Part shown: one piece after another, positions 1-10,071 of the stretch
Position numbering within the stretch: position 1 is the stretch's first letter
Layout of the letters: each line of letters starts with the position of its first letter
Assembly (NCBI RefSeq): GCF_001675165.1
Contig: NZ_LROS01000033.1
Location: forward strand, 176,822 to 240,821
Origin: Clostridium ragsdalei P11
GTDB taxonomy: Bacteria > Bacillota > Clostridia > Clostridiales > Clostridiaceae
Direction of reading: 5' to 3'
Length of the DNA: 64,000 nt
Translations under genes and position numbers: made by a program
The notes under the pieces: generated by a model
Told to the model about the DNA's origin: nothing
Database searches by the model: none
The model's input: the letters and a program-made list of their open reading frames with translations, nothing else

Positions 1-2
1 CA

Positions 3-1259
3 GAACCGTATTTAATAATTATTTTAGCTGTTCTTGCACTTGTGTTATACAGAAAAAATAAGCAGATAACTGTAATGCAAAAGATGATAATTGGAGAAAG
101 AATTAACTCTCCTTTTGAACTTACAATATCACAAATCGTAATAGGAATTTTTGCAGGGGTTGTCATTACTACTATTATGTCCTATTTAGGAATAGTTTTT
201 GATGAAAGTTCCTCTGTAGATTTAGTATTTTTAGCATCTATAATATTTATGTTTTTTAATCCAAGGTTCATATGTTTTTCTTACTCTGGTGCAGTACTTG
301 GATTTTTAAGCCTTACGATGGCTATATTATCTTCAAAGTTTAACCTTCCAAATTTGAATTTCTTAAAGATAGATGTAGTTGCCCTTATGAGTATGGTAGC
401 TATAATACATTTTGTAGAGGGAATTTTAATTATATTGGACGGAAAGACAGGATCTATTCCGGTGTTTACAAGTAAAGGTGGTAGAATAATAGGTGGATTT
501 GCCCTGCGAAGATACTGGATAGTTCCAGTGGCTATATTTTTTATGATTCATGATAAATCCGCAATAGCAAGTTCGTGGCAGGTGTCTCTTCCTGGATGGT
601 GGCCTATAGTAAAAACTTCTATACCGTTTAATATTTTGAAGAATGCAGTTCTTACATTAATGCCATTTTATGCTGTAGTGGGATACAATAGTGTGACTTT
701 TACTAAAAGCGTAAAGGAAAAGAGTCGAATATCTGGTGTTATTGTAATGCTATACGGTATTATTTTATTTGGGGTAGCACAATTGGCAGTTTTAAATATT
801 GTATTGAAATTCTTTGTAGTTATATTTGCACCTTTAGCTCATGAAGGAATTATTATCCTGCAGAGGTATTTGGAAAATAAAGGGGCACCTAAATATATAA
901 GCAGCAGTGAAGGGATTATGGTACTTGCTGTGGCACCTAATTCACCTGCAAGTGAAATGGGAATAAAAACTGGAGATTTGTTGGTGGAAGTGAATGGTGA
1001 AAAAATTGAAAGTGAAGATAGAATAACTGAAATAGTAAAGGAATATTCAAATTTTATTTGGTTTAAAGTAAAAAATGTATCTGGAGCTTTAGAACAGGTT
1101 AGCTATAACAAGATGAACAAAGATAAGAGGCTTGGAATAGTTTTTGTACCCAGAAAAGTGCCTAAGGACAGTATGGTTGTAAAGTTTGATAAAAGCCGAT
1201 TTTCTCAAATGCTAAATGATATGAAAAATAAGGATAAAGATAAGGATAAGGATGATTAA
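3..1259 (+). CDS. PDZ-domain polytopic membrane protein, MinJ-like (5' partial)
   Basis: The reading frame is open to the left edge, so the true start lies outside the window; the GTG at 42 is only the first internal start-like codon. The visible protein has a series of hydrophobic membrane segments over about the first 270 residues and then one PDZ domain (about residues 285-350, with the APNSPASEMGIKTGDLLVEVNG core). The tail is highly charged, ending in repeated K-D pairs. The stop is 3 bases before uvrB, so the two are probably cotranscribed. In Bacillus, the PDZ protein MinJ, which positions the division site, is encoded in the same general neighbourhood as uvrB-uvrA. MinJ-like is therefore an inference from topology and context; a PDZ-linked protease adaptor role is the alternative. 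Confidence 0.75.
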   Translation, partial: EPYLIIILAVLALVLYRKNKQITVMQKMIIGERINSPFELTISQIVIGIFAGVVITTIMSYLGIVFDESSSVDLVFLASIIFMFFNPRFICFSYSGAVLGFLSLTMAILSSKFNLPNLNFLKIDVVALMSMVAIIHFVEGILIILDGKTGSIPVFTSKGGRIIGGFALRRYWIVPVAIFFMIHDKSAIASSWQVSLPGWWPIVKTSIPFNILKNAVLTLMPFYAVVGYNSVTFTKSVKEKSRISGVIVMLYGIILFGVAQLAVLNIVLKFFVVIFAPLAHEGIIILQRYLENKGAPKYISSSEGIMVLAVAPNSPASEMGIKTGDLLVEVNGEKIESEDRITEIVKEYSNFIWFKVKNVSGALEQVSYNKMNKDKRLGIVFVPRKVPKDSMVVKFDKSRFSQMLNDMKNKDKDKDKDD

Positions 1260-1262
1260 AAA

Positions 1263-3245
1263 ATGGGAGTTTTTAAAATACATTCTAAATTTAAACCTAC
1301 TGGAGATCAACCCCAAGCTATAGATAGTATAGCGGATGGTGTTTTAAAAGGAAATAAATTTCAAACATTACTTGGAGTAACTGGATCCGGTAAGACTTTT
1401 ACTATGGCTAACATAATAGAAAAAGTACAGAAACCTACACTAGTGCTTGCACATAATAAAACTTTGGCAGCACAGTTATGTTCAGAATTCAGAGATTTCT
1501 TTCCAAATAATTCTGTAGAATATTTTGTATCATATTATGATTATTATCAACCAGAGGCATATATACCTCAAACAGATACTTACATAGAAAAAGATGCATC
1601 TATAAATGATGAAATTGATAAATTAAGACATTCTGCTACTTCTGCACTCCTGGAAAGAAAAGATGTAGTTGTAGTGGCATCAGTATCTTGCATTTATGGA
1701 CTTGGAAATCCTGAAGAATATAAAAAATTAACTTTGTCTCTAAGGCCGGGAATGATAAAAAATAGAGATGAAGTCCTAAAAAAATTAGTAGAAATACAGT
1801 ATGAAAGAAATGATATAAATTTTGTAAGAGGGACCTTTAGGGTAAAAGGGGATATAGTGGATATATTTCCAGCGGCATCTACAGATCATGCTATAAGGGT
1901 AGAGTTTTTTGGAGATGAAATTGATAAGATAAGGGAGTTTGATGTGCTCACAGGAGATACCATTGGACTTAGAAAACATGCAAATATATTTCCAGCATCT
2001 CATTTTGCCACTTCAAGAGAAAAAATGGAATTAGCTATAGAAAAGATAGAAGAAGAATTAGAACACAGACTTAAAGAACTTACATCTCAGGATAAATTGC
2101 TTGAAGCACAGAGATTAAAACAGAGAACTAATTTTGACATAGAAATGATGAGGGAAGTAGGATATTGCAGTGGAATTGAAAATTATTCTAGAATAATGGA
2201 TGGAAGAGCTAAGGGAAGCCCTCCACAAACCCTTATTGATTATTTTCCAGATGATTTTTTGCTTTTTATAGACGAAAGTCATGTTACTCTTCCTCAGGTA
2301 AAAGCCATGTATGCGGGAGATAGATCTAGGAAAGATACATTAGTGGAATATGGTTTTAGACTTCCTTCTGCCTACGATAACAGACCTTTAAAATTTCAAG
2401 AATTTGAAAAAAAGATAAATCAGGTTGTATTTGTAAGTGCTACACCGTCAGACTATGAGTTAGAACATTCCGAAAATGTGGCAGAACAAATATTAAGACC
2501 TACAGGACTTTTAGATCCTGAAATCATAGTGAAACCAATTAAGGGACAAATAGATGATTTGTATAATAGCATACAAAAAACTATATCAAGAGGATATAGG
2601 ATACTTGTTACTACGCTTACTAAAAAGATGGCAGAAGATTTAACAGATTATTTTAAAGACATGAATATCAAGGCAAGATATCTTCATTCCAGTATAGCTA
2701 CTATAGATAGGATGAAGATAATAAGGGATTTGAGAAAAGGAGAATTTGATGTCTTAGTGGGAATTAATCTTCTAAGAGAGGGACTTGATATACCTGAAGT
2801 TGCATTAGTTGCAATCTTAGATGCAGATAAGGAAGGATTTTTAAGGTCAGAAAAATCTCTCATTCAAACTATAGGAAGGGCTGCAAGAAACTCTGAAAGC
2901 AAAGTTATAATGTATGCCGATGTTATTACAAAATCTATGGATAAAGCTATAAGTGAAACTGGAAGAAGAAGGAAAATACAAATTGAGTATAATAAGAAGA
3001 ATGGCATAGTTCCAAAAACAATTAATAAGGCAATTAGAGAAGTTATAGAGTCAACTATGGTTTTAGAAGAAAAAGAAGAATATAATAGTTTAGAAGAGGC
3101 AGTAAAGGCAGACAATGAAAAAATAGATGAACTCATTGAAGCTCATGAAAGACAAATGAAAAAGGCAGCAAAAGAACTTAGATTTGAGGAAGCTGCTAAA
3201 CTCAGGGATGAAATACTTAAGTTAAAGAAACAAAAAAACAAATAA
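1263..3245 (+). CDS. uvrB: Excinuclease ABC subunit B
   Basis: UvrB is the damage-verifying helicase-like subunit of nucleotide excision repair; UvrA loads it at lesions and it recruits UvrC. At 660 residues it has the usual family length. Walker A (GVTGSGKT) is at about residues 38-45, followed by the tyrosine-rich beta-hairpin region ([21 protein letters not shown] type, about 92-112) that inserts into damaged DNA. The helicase motifs run through about residue 545, including the conserved IGRAARN segment. The last 40 residues form the UVR domain that contacts UvrC. It follows the PDZ gene by 3 bases and precedes uvrA by 38 bases, so it sits in a uvrBA operon. Confidence 0.98.
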   Translation: MGVFKIHSKFKPTGDQPQAIDSIADGVLKGNKFQTLLGVTGSGKTFTMANIIEKVQKPTLVLAHNKTLAAQLCSEFRDFFPNNSVEYFVSYYDYYQPEAYIPQTDTYIEKDASINDEIDKLRHSATSALLERKDVVVVASVSCIYGLGNPEEYKKLTLSLRPGMIKNRDEVLKKLVEIQYERNDINFVRGTFRVKGDIVDIFPAASTDHAIRVEFFGDEIDKIREFDVLTGDTIGLRKHANIFPASHFATSREKMELAIEKIEEELEHRLKELTSQDKLLEAQRLKQRTNFDIEMMREVGYCSGIENYSRIMDGRAKGSPPQTLIDYFPDDFLLFIDESHVTLPQVKAMYAGDRSRKDTLVEYGFRLPSAYDNRPLKFQEFEKKINQVVFVSATPSDYELEHSENVAEQILRPTGLLDPEIIVKPIKGQIDDLYNSIQKTISRGYRILVTTLTKKMAEDLTDYFKDMNIKARYLHSSIATIDRMKIIRDLRKGEFDVLVGINLLREGLDIPEVALVAILDADKEGFLRSEKSLIQTIGRAARNSESKVIMYADVITKSMDKAISETGRRRKIQIEYNKKNGIVPKTINKAIREVIESTMVLEEKEEYNSLEEAVKADNEKIDELIEAHERQMKKAAKELRFEEAAKLRDEILKLKKQKNK

Positions 3246-3283
3246 TATGGATAAGAGAATTAGATAACTAAGGAGTTAAGTTT

Positions 3284-6106
3284 ATGAAAGATAGCATAGT
3301 AATAAAAGGTGCTAAAGTTCACAATTTAAAAAATATAAGTTTGACTATACCGAGAGATAAGCTAATAGTTTTTACTGGGCTTTCAGGTTCGGGAAAATCT
3401 TCATTAGCATTTGATACCCTTTATGCAGAAGGTCAGAGAAGATACGTTGAATCATTATCTGCATATGCAAGGCAATTCTTGGGTCAGATGGATAAGCCAG
3501 ATGTGGAATACATTGAAGGCTTATCACCTGCTATATCTATAGATCAGAAAACTACAAGTAGAAATCCACGTTCTACAGTAGGAACAGTTACAGAAATATA
3601 TGATTATTTGAGGCTATTATATGCACGTATAGGGGTGCCCCATTGTCCAAAGTGCGGCAAGGAAATAACCCAGCAGACAGTGGATCAAATGGTGGATAAA
3701 ATTATGGAAATGCCTGAGAGAACGAAGATACAGATACTTTCACCTGTAATAAAGGGAAAAAAAGGAGAACACATAAAGGTACTGGAAAGTATAGTGAAAA
3801 ATGGGTTTGTAAGAGCTAGAATTGATGGAGAAATAGTAGATCTTCAAGATGAAGAGATAAAATTAGAAAAAAATAAAAAGCATACTATTGAAATAGTAGT
3901 AGATAGGTTGGTAATTAAAAGTGAAATAAGAAGCAGACTTGCAGATTCTATAGAAACCTCCTTAAAATTATCCGATGGGATACTTATTGTAAATGTATTA
4001 GGTGGGGAGGACATACTTTTCAGTGAAAAATTTGCATGTCCGGAATGTGGTATAAGTATAGGAGAGATTACCCCTAGAACTTTTTCTTTTAACTCACCTT
4101 TTGGAAAATGTGATACTTGTGATGGCCTTGGTACCTTGCTTGAGATAGATGAGAATTTAGTAATACCTGATAGAAAAAAGAGTATATTGGAAGGTGCTGT
4201 TACAGCATGGGGAGAAGCAAGTTTAAAGGAAGGCTCCTGGACTTTTAGTATATTGAAGGCCCTTTCAAGTACGTTTAAATTTAAATTGGATACACCTATA
4301 GAAAAATTAGATTCTAAAGTAGTAGACATGTTACTTTATGGTTTAAGAGGCGGGAAAATAAGAGTAAAGTATAGAAAAGAAAACAGAATGATGGAATTTA
4401 ATCATTCTTATGAAGGAATAGTTAATACTTTAAAGAGAAGGTATATGGAGACAAATTCCGACTATATAAAAAAAGAAATAGAAAATTATATGAGTGATAA
4501 TCCATGTCCAAAATGTAAGGGCGCCAGATTAAAACCTGAGGTATTAGCAATTACAGTGGGAGAAAAAAACATATTTGAGCTGTGTAATATGTCTATAAAA
4601 GATGAATTGAAATTTTTTAAGGAGATACAGCTTTCGGAAAAAGATAAGATTATAAGTGATCAAGTATTGAAAGAAATAAGTGGTAGGTTGCAATTTTTAA
4701 TAGATGTAGGATTGGATTATTTGACATTGTCCAGAACTGCAGGAACGTTATCCGGAGGAGAGTCCCAAAGAATAAGACTTGCAACCCAAATAGGTTCAAG
4801 TTTGGTTGGAGTACTTTATATATTAGATGAACCAAGTATAGGACTTCACCAAAGAGATAACGATAGGCTTATATCTACTTTAAAACATTTAAGAGACATT
4901 GGAAATACATTGATAGTAGTAGAACATGATGAGGATACAATGAAACAGTCGGATTTTATAGTAGATATAGGACCAGGAGCAGGAGAACATGGTGGAGAGG
5001 TAGTTGCTGCAGGACCTATTTCAGATATTATAAAATGTGATAGATCCATAACAGGGCAGTATTTGAGCGGAAAGAAAAAGATAGAAATACCTGAACATAG
5101 AAGAGAATGCAATGGAAAATATATAAAAGTAATAGGTGCTGCAGAAAATAATTTAAAAAATATAGACGTTTCCTTTCCCTTAGGGATATTTACTTGTGTT
5201 ACCGGTGTATCTGGATCTGGGAAAAGCACTTTGGTAAATGAAATATTATACAAAGCACTACATAAGGAATTAAACAATTCAAAAGATAGGCCGGGACATT
5301 ATAAAAATATTTTGGGAACAGAAAATGTAGATAAAATTATAAATATAGATCAAAGCCCTATAGGAAGGACTCCAAGATCCAATCCTGCAACTTATACAGG
5401 AGTATTTGATATAATAAGGGAAGTGTTTGCAAGTACTTCTGAATCCAAGGTGAGAGGATATAAACCTGGACGATTCAGCTTTAATGTAAAAGGAGGAAGA
5501 TGCGAGGCTTGCAGCGGAGATGGAATAATAAAAATAGAAATGCAATTTTTATCAGACGTATACGTACCTTGTGAAGTCTGTAAGGGCAAAAGATACAATA
5601 GAGAAACTCTACAAGTAAAGTATAAAAATAGAAATATTGATGATGTACTAAATATGACTGTAGAAGAAGCATTAAAATTCTTTGAAAATATACCAAGAAT
5701 AAAAAATAAGCTGCAAACTCTTATGGATGTAGGGCTAGGATATATCAGATTAGGTCAACCTTCCACACAATTGTCTGGTGGAGAGGCACAGAGAATAAAG
5801 CTTGCCCATGAATTATCTAAAAGAAGTACGGGAAAGACAATGTATATACTTGATGAACCTACTACAGGACTTCACATAGATGATGTAAATAAACTTATAA
5901 ATATACTTCAGAGAATTGTAGATGTAGGTAATACAATTGTGGTTATAGAACATAACTTAGATGTTATAAAGTGTGCGGATTATATCATTGATCTTGGACC
6001 TGAAGGTGGAGAAAAGGGAGGAAACATTCTCTGCATGGGTACTCCAGAACAAATATCTGAAAATAAGAGTTCTTACACAGGACAATACTTAAAAAAGATG
6101 TTATAA
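3284..6106 (+). CDS. uvrA: Excinuclease ABC subunit A
   Basis: UvrA is the damage-scanning ATPase of nucleotide excision repair, a dimer with two ABC modules per chain. Walker A sites are at residues 32-39 (GLSGSGKS) and 641-648 (GVSGSGKS). Both ABC signatures are present ([12 protein letters not shown] and [12 protein letters not shown]). Zinc-binding CxxC pairs lie in the first signature insertion (CPECG...CDTC) and in the C-terminal half (CEAC...CEVCKGK). The length of 940 residues matches the family. The start has a good AAGGAG site about 10 bases upstream. A hairpin follows 7 bases after the stop, which closes the uvrBA unit. Confidence 0.98.
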   Translation: MKDSIVIKGAKVHNLKNISLTIPRDKLIVFTGLSGSGKSSLAFDTLYAEGQRRYVESLSAYARQFLGQMDKPDVEYIEGLSPAISIDQKTTSRNPRSTVGTVTEIYDYLRLLYARIGVPHCPKCGKEITQQTVDQMVDKIMEMPERTKIQILSPVIKGKKGEHIKVLESIVKNGFVRARIDGEIVDLQDEEIKLEKNKKHTIEIVVDRLVIKSEIRSRLADSIETSLKLSDGILIVNVLGGEDILFSEKFACPECGISIGEITPRTFSFNSPFGKCDTCDGLGTLLEIDENLVIPDRKKSILEGAVTAWGEASLKEGSWTFSILKALSSTFKFKLDTPIEKLDSKVVDMLLYGLRGGKIRVKYRKENRMMEFNHSYEGIVNTLKRRYMETNSDYIKKEIENYMSDNPCPKCKGARLKPEVLAITVGEKNIFELCNMSIKDELKFFKEIQLSEKDKIISDQVLKEISGRLQFLIDVGLDYLTLSRTAGTLSGGESQRIRLATQIGSSLVGVLYILDEPSIGLHQRDNDRLISTLKHLRDIGNTLIVVEHDEDTMKQSDFIVDIGPGAGEHGGEVVAAGPISDIIKCDRSITGQYLSGKKKIEIPEHRRECNGKYIKVIGAAENNLKNIDVSFPLGIFTCVTGVSGSGKSTLVNEILYKALHKELNNSKDRPGHYKNILGTENVDKIINIDQSPIGRTPRSNPATYTGVFDIIREVFASTSESKVRGYKPGRFSFNVKGGRCEACSGDGIIKIEMQFLSDVYVPCEVCKGKRYNRETLQVKYKNRNIDDVLNMTVEEALKFFENIPRIKNKLQTLMDVGLGYIRLGQPSTQLSGGEAQRIKLAHELSKRSTGKTMYILDEPTTGLHIDDVNKLINILQRIVDVGNTIVVIEHNLDVIKCADYIIDLGPEGGEKGGNILCMGTPEQISENKSSYTGQYLKKML

Positions 6107-6113
6107 TTTACAT

Positions 6114-6150
6114 AAAGACTAGCATAAGCACACCTATAATGCTAGTCTTT
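6114..6150 (+). terminator. Hairpin terminator after uvrA
   Basis: A perfect 12-base inverted repeat (AAAGACTAGCAT at 6114-6125 and its complement at 6139-6150) with a 13-base loop starts 7 bases after the uvrA stop. The right arm ends in TTT, but there is no long U tract. It probably acts as an intrinsic terminator, possibly a leaky one. Confidence 0.65.
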
Positions 6151-6175
6151 CAATGTATTAAGGGAGGATATTTAA

Positions 6176-6616
6176 ATGGATCTTAGTAAATTGAGTATAG
6201 TTTTTAAAATTGTTATCATAGGTATAGTATATATTATAATATTTTGGGCACTGAGAATAATGTACAAGGATGTTAAAAATGGAAGCAAGAGAGGTAGAAA
6301 TGTCAATAGGAAATCCTTTGGACTTGAAGTAGTTAATCCAGGTGAAAATGCAAATCTTAGAAGAGGTGCTGTAATTCCAGTGCGAAGGGAGATAACCATA
6401 GGAAGAAAAAGCGATAATCAACTTATGCTAGAGGATCCATATACCTCGGGACATCATGCAAGAATTTATATAAAGAATGGGAAAGAGTGTATATTAGAGG
6501 ACATGGGAAGTACTAATGGGACTCTTTTAAATGGTAAAAAATTAAGAGGCAAGCATTATTTGGCTTCTGGTGATGAAATTAAAATTGGAAATACATCCTT
6601 TAAAGTTATAGGGTGA
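6176..6616 (+). CDS. Membrane-anchored FHA-domain protein
   Basis: This 146-residue protein has one N-terminal transmembrane helix (about residues 8-30) and a C-terminal forkhead-associated domain (about 65-140). The FHA phosphothreonine-binding signature residues are present: GRKSDNQL, the SGHHARI segment, and GSTNGTLLNG. FHA domains read phosphothreonine marks made by Hanks-type kinases. It is followed by a SEDS glycosyltransferase and a class B PBP, so it probably recruits or regulates that pair at the membrane, as FHA proteins do in the actinobacterial rodA-pbpA cluster. No Ser/Thr kinase is present in the window. An AAGGGAGG site lies just upstream of the ATG. Confidence 0.9.
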   Translation: MDLSKLSIVFKIVIIGIVYIIIFWALRIMYKDVKNGSKRGRNVNRKSFGLEVVNPGENANLRRGAVIPVRREITIGRKSDNQLMLEDPYTSGHHARIYIKNGKECILEDMGSTNGTLLNGKKLRGKHYLASGDEIKIGNTSFKVIG

Positions 6617-6668
6617 TTAAATATAAGCAGTTTTTAAAAACTATCATAAATAAGTGGGTGGTGGAATA

Positions 6669-7871
6669 TTGGATACTACTAGAGATGAAAAAAAGTTATT
6701 AAGATATACATATTTGTTATGTTTTGTGTGCTTCTTTAATTTAGCAATTATAAAGCAGCCTTTTGATAAAGGTGCTATGATAATGGCACTGGTAACTTGT
6801 CTTCTTATAGGATATTCTTACTTTGTAATAAGAAAATTTTTCTCCGACGGAGATAAATATATATTTATTTTTTCTAGTATATTGTCAGTTATAGGTATGG
6901 TAATGATATATAGAATAGATACTGCAGCCTCTATTAAACAAATAATTTGGTTTGCAGTTGGAGTTACTGGATTCATACTCATTGTTGTGTTAATGCCGGA
7001 TACTAGTGGATTCAGCAAGTATAAATATATATATTTGGTAGTTACATTAATATTTATGGCAATGGGTACTTTTTCAGGTACTGAAATTAATGGTTCAAAA
7101 AACTGGGTTAGCTTGGGTGGAATTCAGTTTCAGCCATCGGAATTTGGAAAACTATTTTTGGTAGCCTACCTGGCGGCGGAATTAAAGGATTATAAAAATT
7201 TTAAAAATTTAATAATACCTTGTGCAGTAGTAATGCTATCCTTAGTGTTTATGGTAATTCAAAGGGATCTTGGATCTGCTCTTATATTTTTTGGAATATC
7301 TGTAACCATGTTATATATAGCCACTTCTAAATTTAGGTATGTAGCTATATGTTTTCTACTTTCAGCTGCAGGGTCAGTAGTAAGCTATAGGTTGTTTAAT
7401 CATGTTAGAACAAGGGTTATGATATGGAAAAATCCTTGGCCTTATGCTAATAATCAGAGTTATCAAATTGTCCAATCTATGTTTTCTATAGCATCTGGGG
7501 GACTTACTGGAACGGGGCTTGGACTAGGACATCCGGAATATGTGCCTATTAATACTACAGATTTTATATTTGCGGTGTTGTGTGAAGAACTTGGAATACT
7601 TATAGGATTTGCCATAATAATATTGTACTTTTTGTTGTTTTATAGATGTATGAGAGCTGCTGTGTATGGAAATGATAAATTCTCAAGACTTTTGGCAGTA
7701 GGTTATAGTGCAATGATTGCATCTCAGGTTTTAGTTATAGTTGGTGGTGTTATGAATGCTATTCCACTTACAGGTATAACATTACCTCTTGTAAGTAGGG
7801 GAGGAAGTTCTATGCTAATAACGTTTTTTTCGCTGGGTATAATTCAGAAGATATCAGAAGAGGGTAGGTAG
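6669..7871 (+). CDS. FtsW/RodA/SpoVE-family (SEDS) peptidoglycan glycosyltransferase
   Basis: This is a polytopic membrane protein of about 400 residues with roughly ten hydrophobic helices. It carries SEDS signatures: the GSKNWVSLGGIQFQPSEFGK segment, the SGGLTGTGLGLG loop, and the C-terminal GITLPLVSRGGSS motif. SEDS proteins polymerise lipid II into glycan strands together with a class B PBP, and the PBP gene starts 4 bases after this one. I prefer the TTG at 6669, which has a GGTGG site 5-8 bases upstream. A GTG at 6654 in the same frame lies inside that ribosome binding site. Whether it serves elongation, division or sporulation cannot be decided from sequence. Confidence 0.93.
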   Translation: MDTTRDEKKLLRYTYLLCFVCFFNLAIIKQPFDKGAMIMALVTCLLIGYSYFVIRKFFSDGDKYIFIFSSILSVIGMVMIYRIDTAASIKQIIWFAVGVTGFILIVVLMPDTSGFSKYKYIYLVVTLIFMAMGTFSGTEINGSKNWVSLGGIQFQPSEFGKLFLVAYLAAELKDYKNFKNLIIPCAVVMLSLVFMVIQRDLGSALIFFGISVTMLYIATSKFRYVAICFLLSAAGSVVSYRLFNHVRTRVMIWKNPWPYANNQSYQIVQSMFSIASGGLTGTGLGLGHPEYVPINTTDFIFAVLCEELGILIGFAIIILYFLLFYRCMRAAVYGNDKFSRLLAVGYSAMIASQVLVIVGGVMNAIPLTGITLPLVSRGGSSMLITFFSLGIIQKISEEGR

Positions 7872-7875
7872 CATT

Positions 7876-9303
7876 ATGAATAACATATTGAACAATATAA
7901 AGAAAGTGATGATGGTATTCTTAATATGTTTTATAGCACTTATTTCTTATATGACCTATTTTGAAATGATAGTGGGACCTAAGATAGTGGATAGTCCTTA
8001 TAATAGAAGGTTATGGATAAAGAGAAATGAGGTGCTTAGAGGAACCATATATGATAGAAATGGTAATGCACTTACTAAGAGCGATCCTATAAATTCTGAA
8101 ACTCAGAAAAGAGAATACACAGGAGGTGCAATGTTTGCCCATGCACTTGGTTATGTGGATCAAAAATATGGGATTACAGGACTTGAGAAGAAATATGATG
8201 AACAGTTAATGTCCAGTAATATTCAAGATAGTATAAAAAGCCTTATCCAGAATAAGGGAAAATCTCAAAAGAAAGTGGGAAATAGTTTAAAAACAACTTT
8301 GGATTTGGAAACTCAAAAAATGGCTTATGACCTGCTTGATGGAAATAAAGGTGCAGTTGTGGCGATAAACCCTAAGACTGGTGAAGTAATAGCACTTGTG
8401 TCAAGACCATCTTTTGATCCTAATGACCTTGCAAATACGTGGCAGCAGTTAAATCAGGATAAAACTAAACCTCTTTTAAATAGAGCTACGGCAGGACTTT
8501 ACCCACCTGGATCTACTTTTAAAACTGTAACTGCTGTAAGTGGATTAGAAAATATATCAGGAATTCAAAATAGATATTTTCAGGATAATGGTGAACTTCC
8601 TTTAGGTGGAGGATATTCTCTGCACAATTTTGAAGGAGAGGTTCTTGGAAGTATTAATTTTAAACAAGCGTATACTCATTCTAGTAATGCTTATTTTGGA
8701 TCACTTGGAATTGAGCTCGGGAATGACAGGTTAAAACAAACTGCTGAAAAGTTCTTCTTTAACAAGGAAATACCTACAGATGGAATACCTGTAGAACCTA
8801 GTAAATTTCCAATGTTAAAATCCTATGAAAAGGGAAGTATAGCTCAGAGTGCCATAGGGCAGAGCAGCGATTTGGCAAGTCCACTTCAAATGGCGGTAGT
8901 TACAAGCACTATAGCCAATGGTGGTGTCATGATGAAGCCTCATTTGGTAAGCGATGTGCTTACAAGTACAGGTGAAGAAGTAAAGAACATACAAGCAGAA
9001 CAAGTAGGCCAAATAATTTCTTCAAATACAGCAAATACTATGAAAGACCTTATGAAATCTGTTGTAGAATCTGGAACAGGAACTAATGCTTCTGTGGAAG
9101 GTGTAGAAGTAGCAGGAAAAACGGGAACAGCAGATAATCAATCAGAAGGACCGGGTTCAGCACCTCATTCCTGGTTTATAGGTTTTGCACCTTATGATGA
9201 TCCACAGATAGCTGTGGCGGTAATTGTAGAAAATGGAGGACAGGGAGGAAAGTTAGCGGCTTCTATAGCTTCGCAAGTTATAAGAACAGCATTACGAAAA
9301 TAA
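7876..9303 (+). CDS. Class B penicillin-binding protein (PbpA-type transpeptidase)
   Basis: This peptidoglycan DD-transpeptidase has a single N-terminal membrane anchor (about residues 10-32). The active-site motifs are STFK with nucleophile Ser213, SSN at 269-271, and KTG at 415-417. At 475 residues it is short for a class B PBP and has no PASTA repeats. That fits the PbpA-like group paired with a SEDS protein. It starts 4 bases after the SEDS stop, so the two are translationally linked and probably form one polymerase-crosslinker complex. It is the last gene before an intergenic region with a palindrome and a new promoter. Confidence 0.95.
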   Translation: MNNILNNIKKVMMVFLICFIALISYMTYFEMIVGPKIVDSPYNRRLWIKRNEVLRGTIYDRNGNALTKSDPINSETQKREYTGGAMFAHALGYVDQKYGITGLEKKYDEQLMSSNIQDSIKSLIQNKGKSQKKVGNSLKTTLDLETQKMAYDLLDGNKGAVVAINPKTGEVIALVSRPSFDPNDLANTWQQLNQDKTKPLLNRATAGLYPPGSTFKTVTAVSGLENISGIQNRYFQDNGELPLGGGYSLHNFEGEVLGSINFKQAYTHSSNAYFGSLGIELGNDRLKQTAEKFFFNKEIPTDGIPVEPSKFPMLKSYEKGSIAQSAIGQSSDLASPLQMAVVTSTIANGGVMMKPHLVSDVLTSTGEEVKNIQAEQVGQIISSNTANTMKDLMKSVVESGTGTNASVEGVEVAGKTGTADNQSEGPGSAPHSWFIGFAPYDDPQIAVAVIVENGGQGGKLAASIASQVIRTALRK

Positions 9304-9313
9304 TTGAAATTTT

Positions 9314-9333
9314 AAAATTCCCCGGGAAATTTT
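9314..9333. promoter_or_regulatory. 20-bp near-perfect palindrome
   Basis: The stretch AAAATTCCCCGGGAAATTTT is identical to its complement except at one symmetric pair of positions. It has no loop and is not followed by a U tract, so an operator is more likely than a terminator. It lies 32 bases upstream of the extended -10 box that serves the next gene. Confidence 0.35.
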
Positions 9334-9364
9334 GTTGTAAAAAGTAAGTTTGTTGTAAATTTAA

Positions 9365-9373
9365 TGTTATAAT
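9365..9373 (+). promoter_or_regulatory. Extended -10 promoter for the YdjM-like gene
   Basis: TGTTATAAT is a perfect TGnTATAAT extended -10 element, about 75 bases upstream of the start codon. No convincing -35 is visible at 17 bases, which is normal for extended -10 promoters. Confidence 0.5.
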
Positions 9374-9445
9374 ATAGGCAATAAGCGGATTATCGAATTA
9401 TATGCAAAAACATTTAACATTATGACAGGATAAAAAGGAGAAAAT

Positions 9446-10054
9446 ATGAAGGGGAAAACTCATGCAGAAGTGGGAATAGTTACTTTTTTGTCCGTTTACA
9501 ACGTACTTCCGGGGAAATTTAATTATATTGGCCTTTTAATAGTGGCGTTTTCATCAATACTTCCAGATGTGGATCACCCTAAAAGTATAATAAACAAATA
9601 TATACTTCCATTTAGAAATAAGACAAGTAAGATTATGGTGTATAGCTCTTTAGGAATAGGACTACTTTGGTACGATTATCTTTATACTAAGGCACCTATT
9701 ATTAAAGCTATTGGTATATCATTTATAATAATAGCTGTATCTTCTCATAGAAATGGATTGACTCACAGCTTGATGGGGATGATATTGTTTTCTTTTATTA
9801 TAGGATATTTAGGAAACATGTATAATGTACACTATTTGGTGTACTATTTTATGATAGGATATGGAATGCATCTGCTTTGTGATATGGTTACGAATAGAGG
9901 GGTGCCCCTTTTTTACCCTTTTAAGAATAAAAAATTTAAACTGCCGTTAACTTATAATACTAATTCTAAAATTGGTTGTGTAATAGAGGATTTTTTAATG
10001 ATATTTGGACTTTTATTTACAATATACAAGCTTCCAATCATATTTTGTAAGTAG
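9446..10054 (+). CDS. YdjM-family membrane-bound metal-dependent hydrolase
   Basis: This 202-residue protein of the YdjM/DUF457 family has several membrane segments. Histidine and aspartate motifs typical of the family are visible: HAEVG near residue 6, a DVDH motif near 40, SHRNGLTHS near 97, and HLLCDMVTNRGVPLFYPF near 136. These are thought to bind a metal for hydrolysis, with substrate unknown. E. coli YdjM is LexA-regulated, and this gene lies directly before uvrC, which suggests a loose link to the DNA-damage response. I see no canonical LexA box upstream. An AAAAAGGAG site precedes the ATG. Confidence 0.85.
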   Translation: MKGKTHAEVGIVTFLSVYNVLPGKFNYIGLLIVAFSSILPDVDHPKSIINKYILPFRNKTSKIMVYSSLGIGLLWYDYLYTKAPIIKAIGISFIIIAVSSHRNGLTHSLMGMILFSFIIGYLGNMYNVHYLVYYFMIGYGMHLLCDMVTNRGVPLFYPFKNKKFKLPLTYNTNSKIGCVIEDFLMIFGLLFTIYKLPIIFCK

Positions 10055-10071
10055 TTTTAGGAGTGGATGTA

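Noticed and set aside
3844..4329. 161-codon minus-strand frame opposite uvrA
   Set aside because: uvrA is a complete, well-conserved gene on the plus strand here; the opposite frame is a by-product of its codon use.
4846..5277. 143-codon minus-strand frame opposite uvrA
   Set aside because: Same reason: it covers the second uvrA ATPase module and shows no family resemblance.
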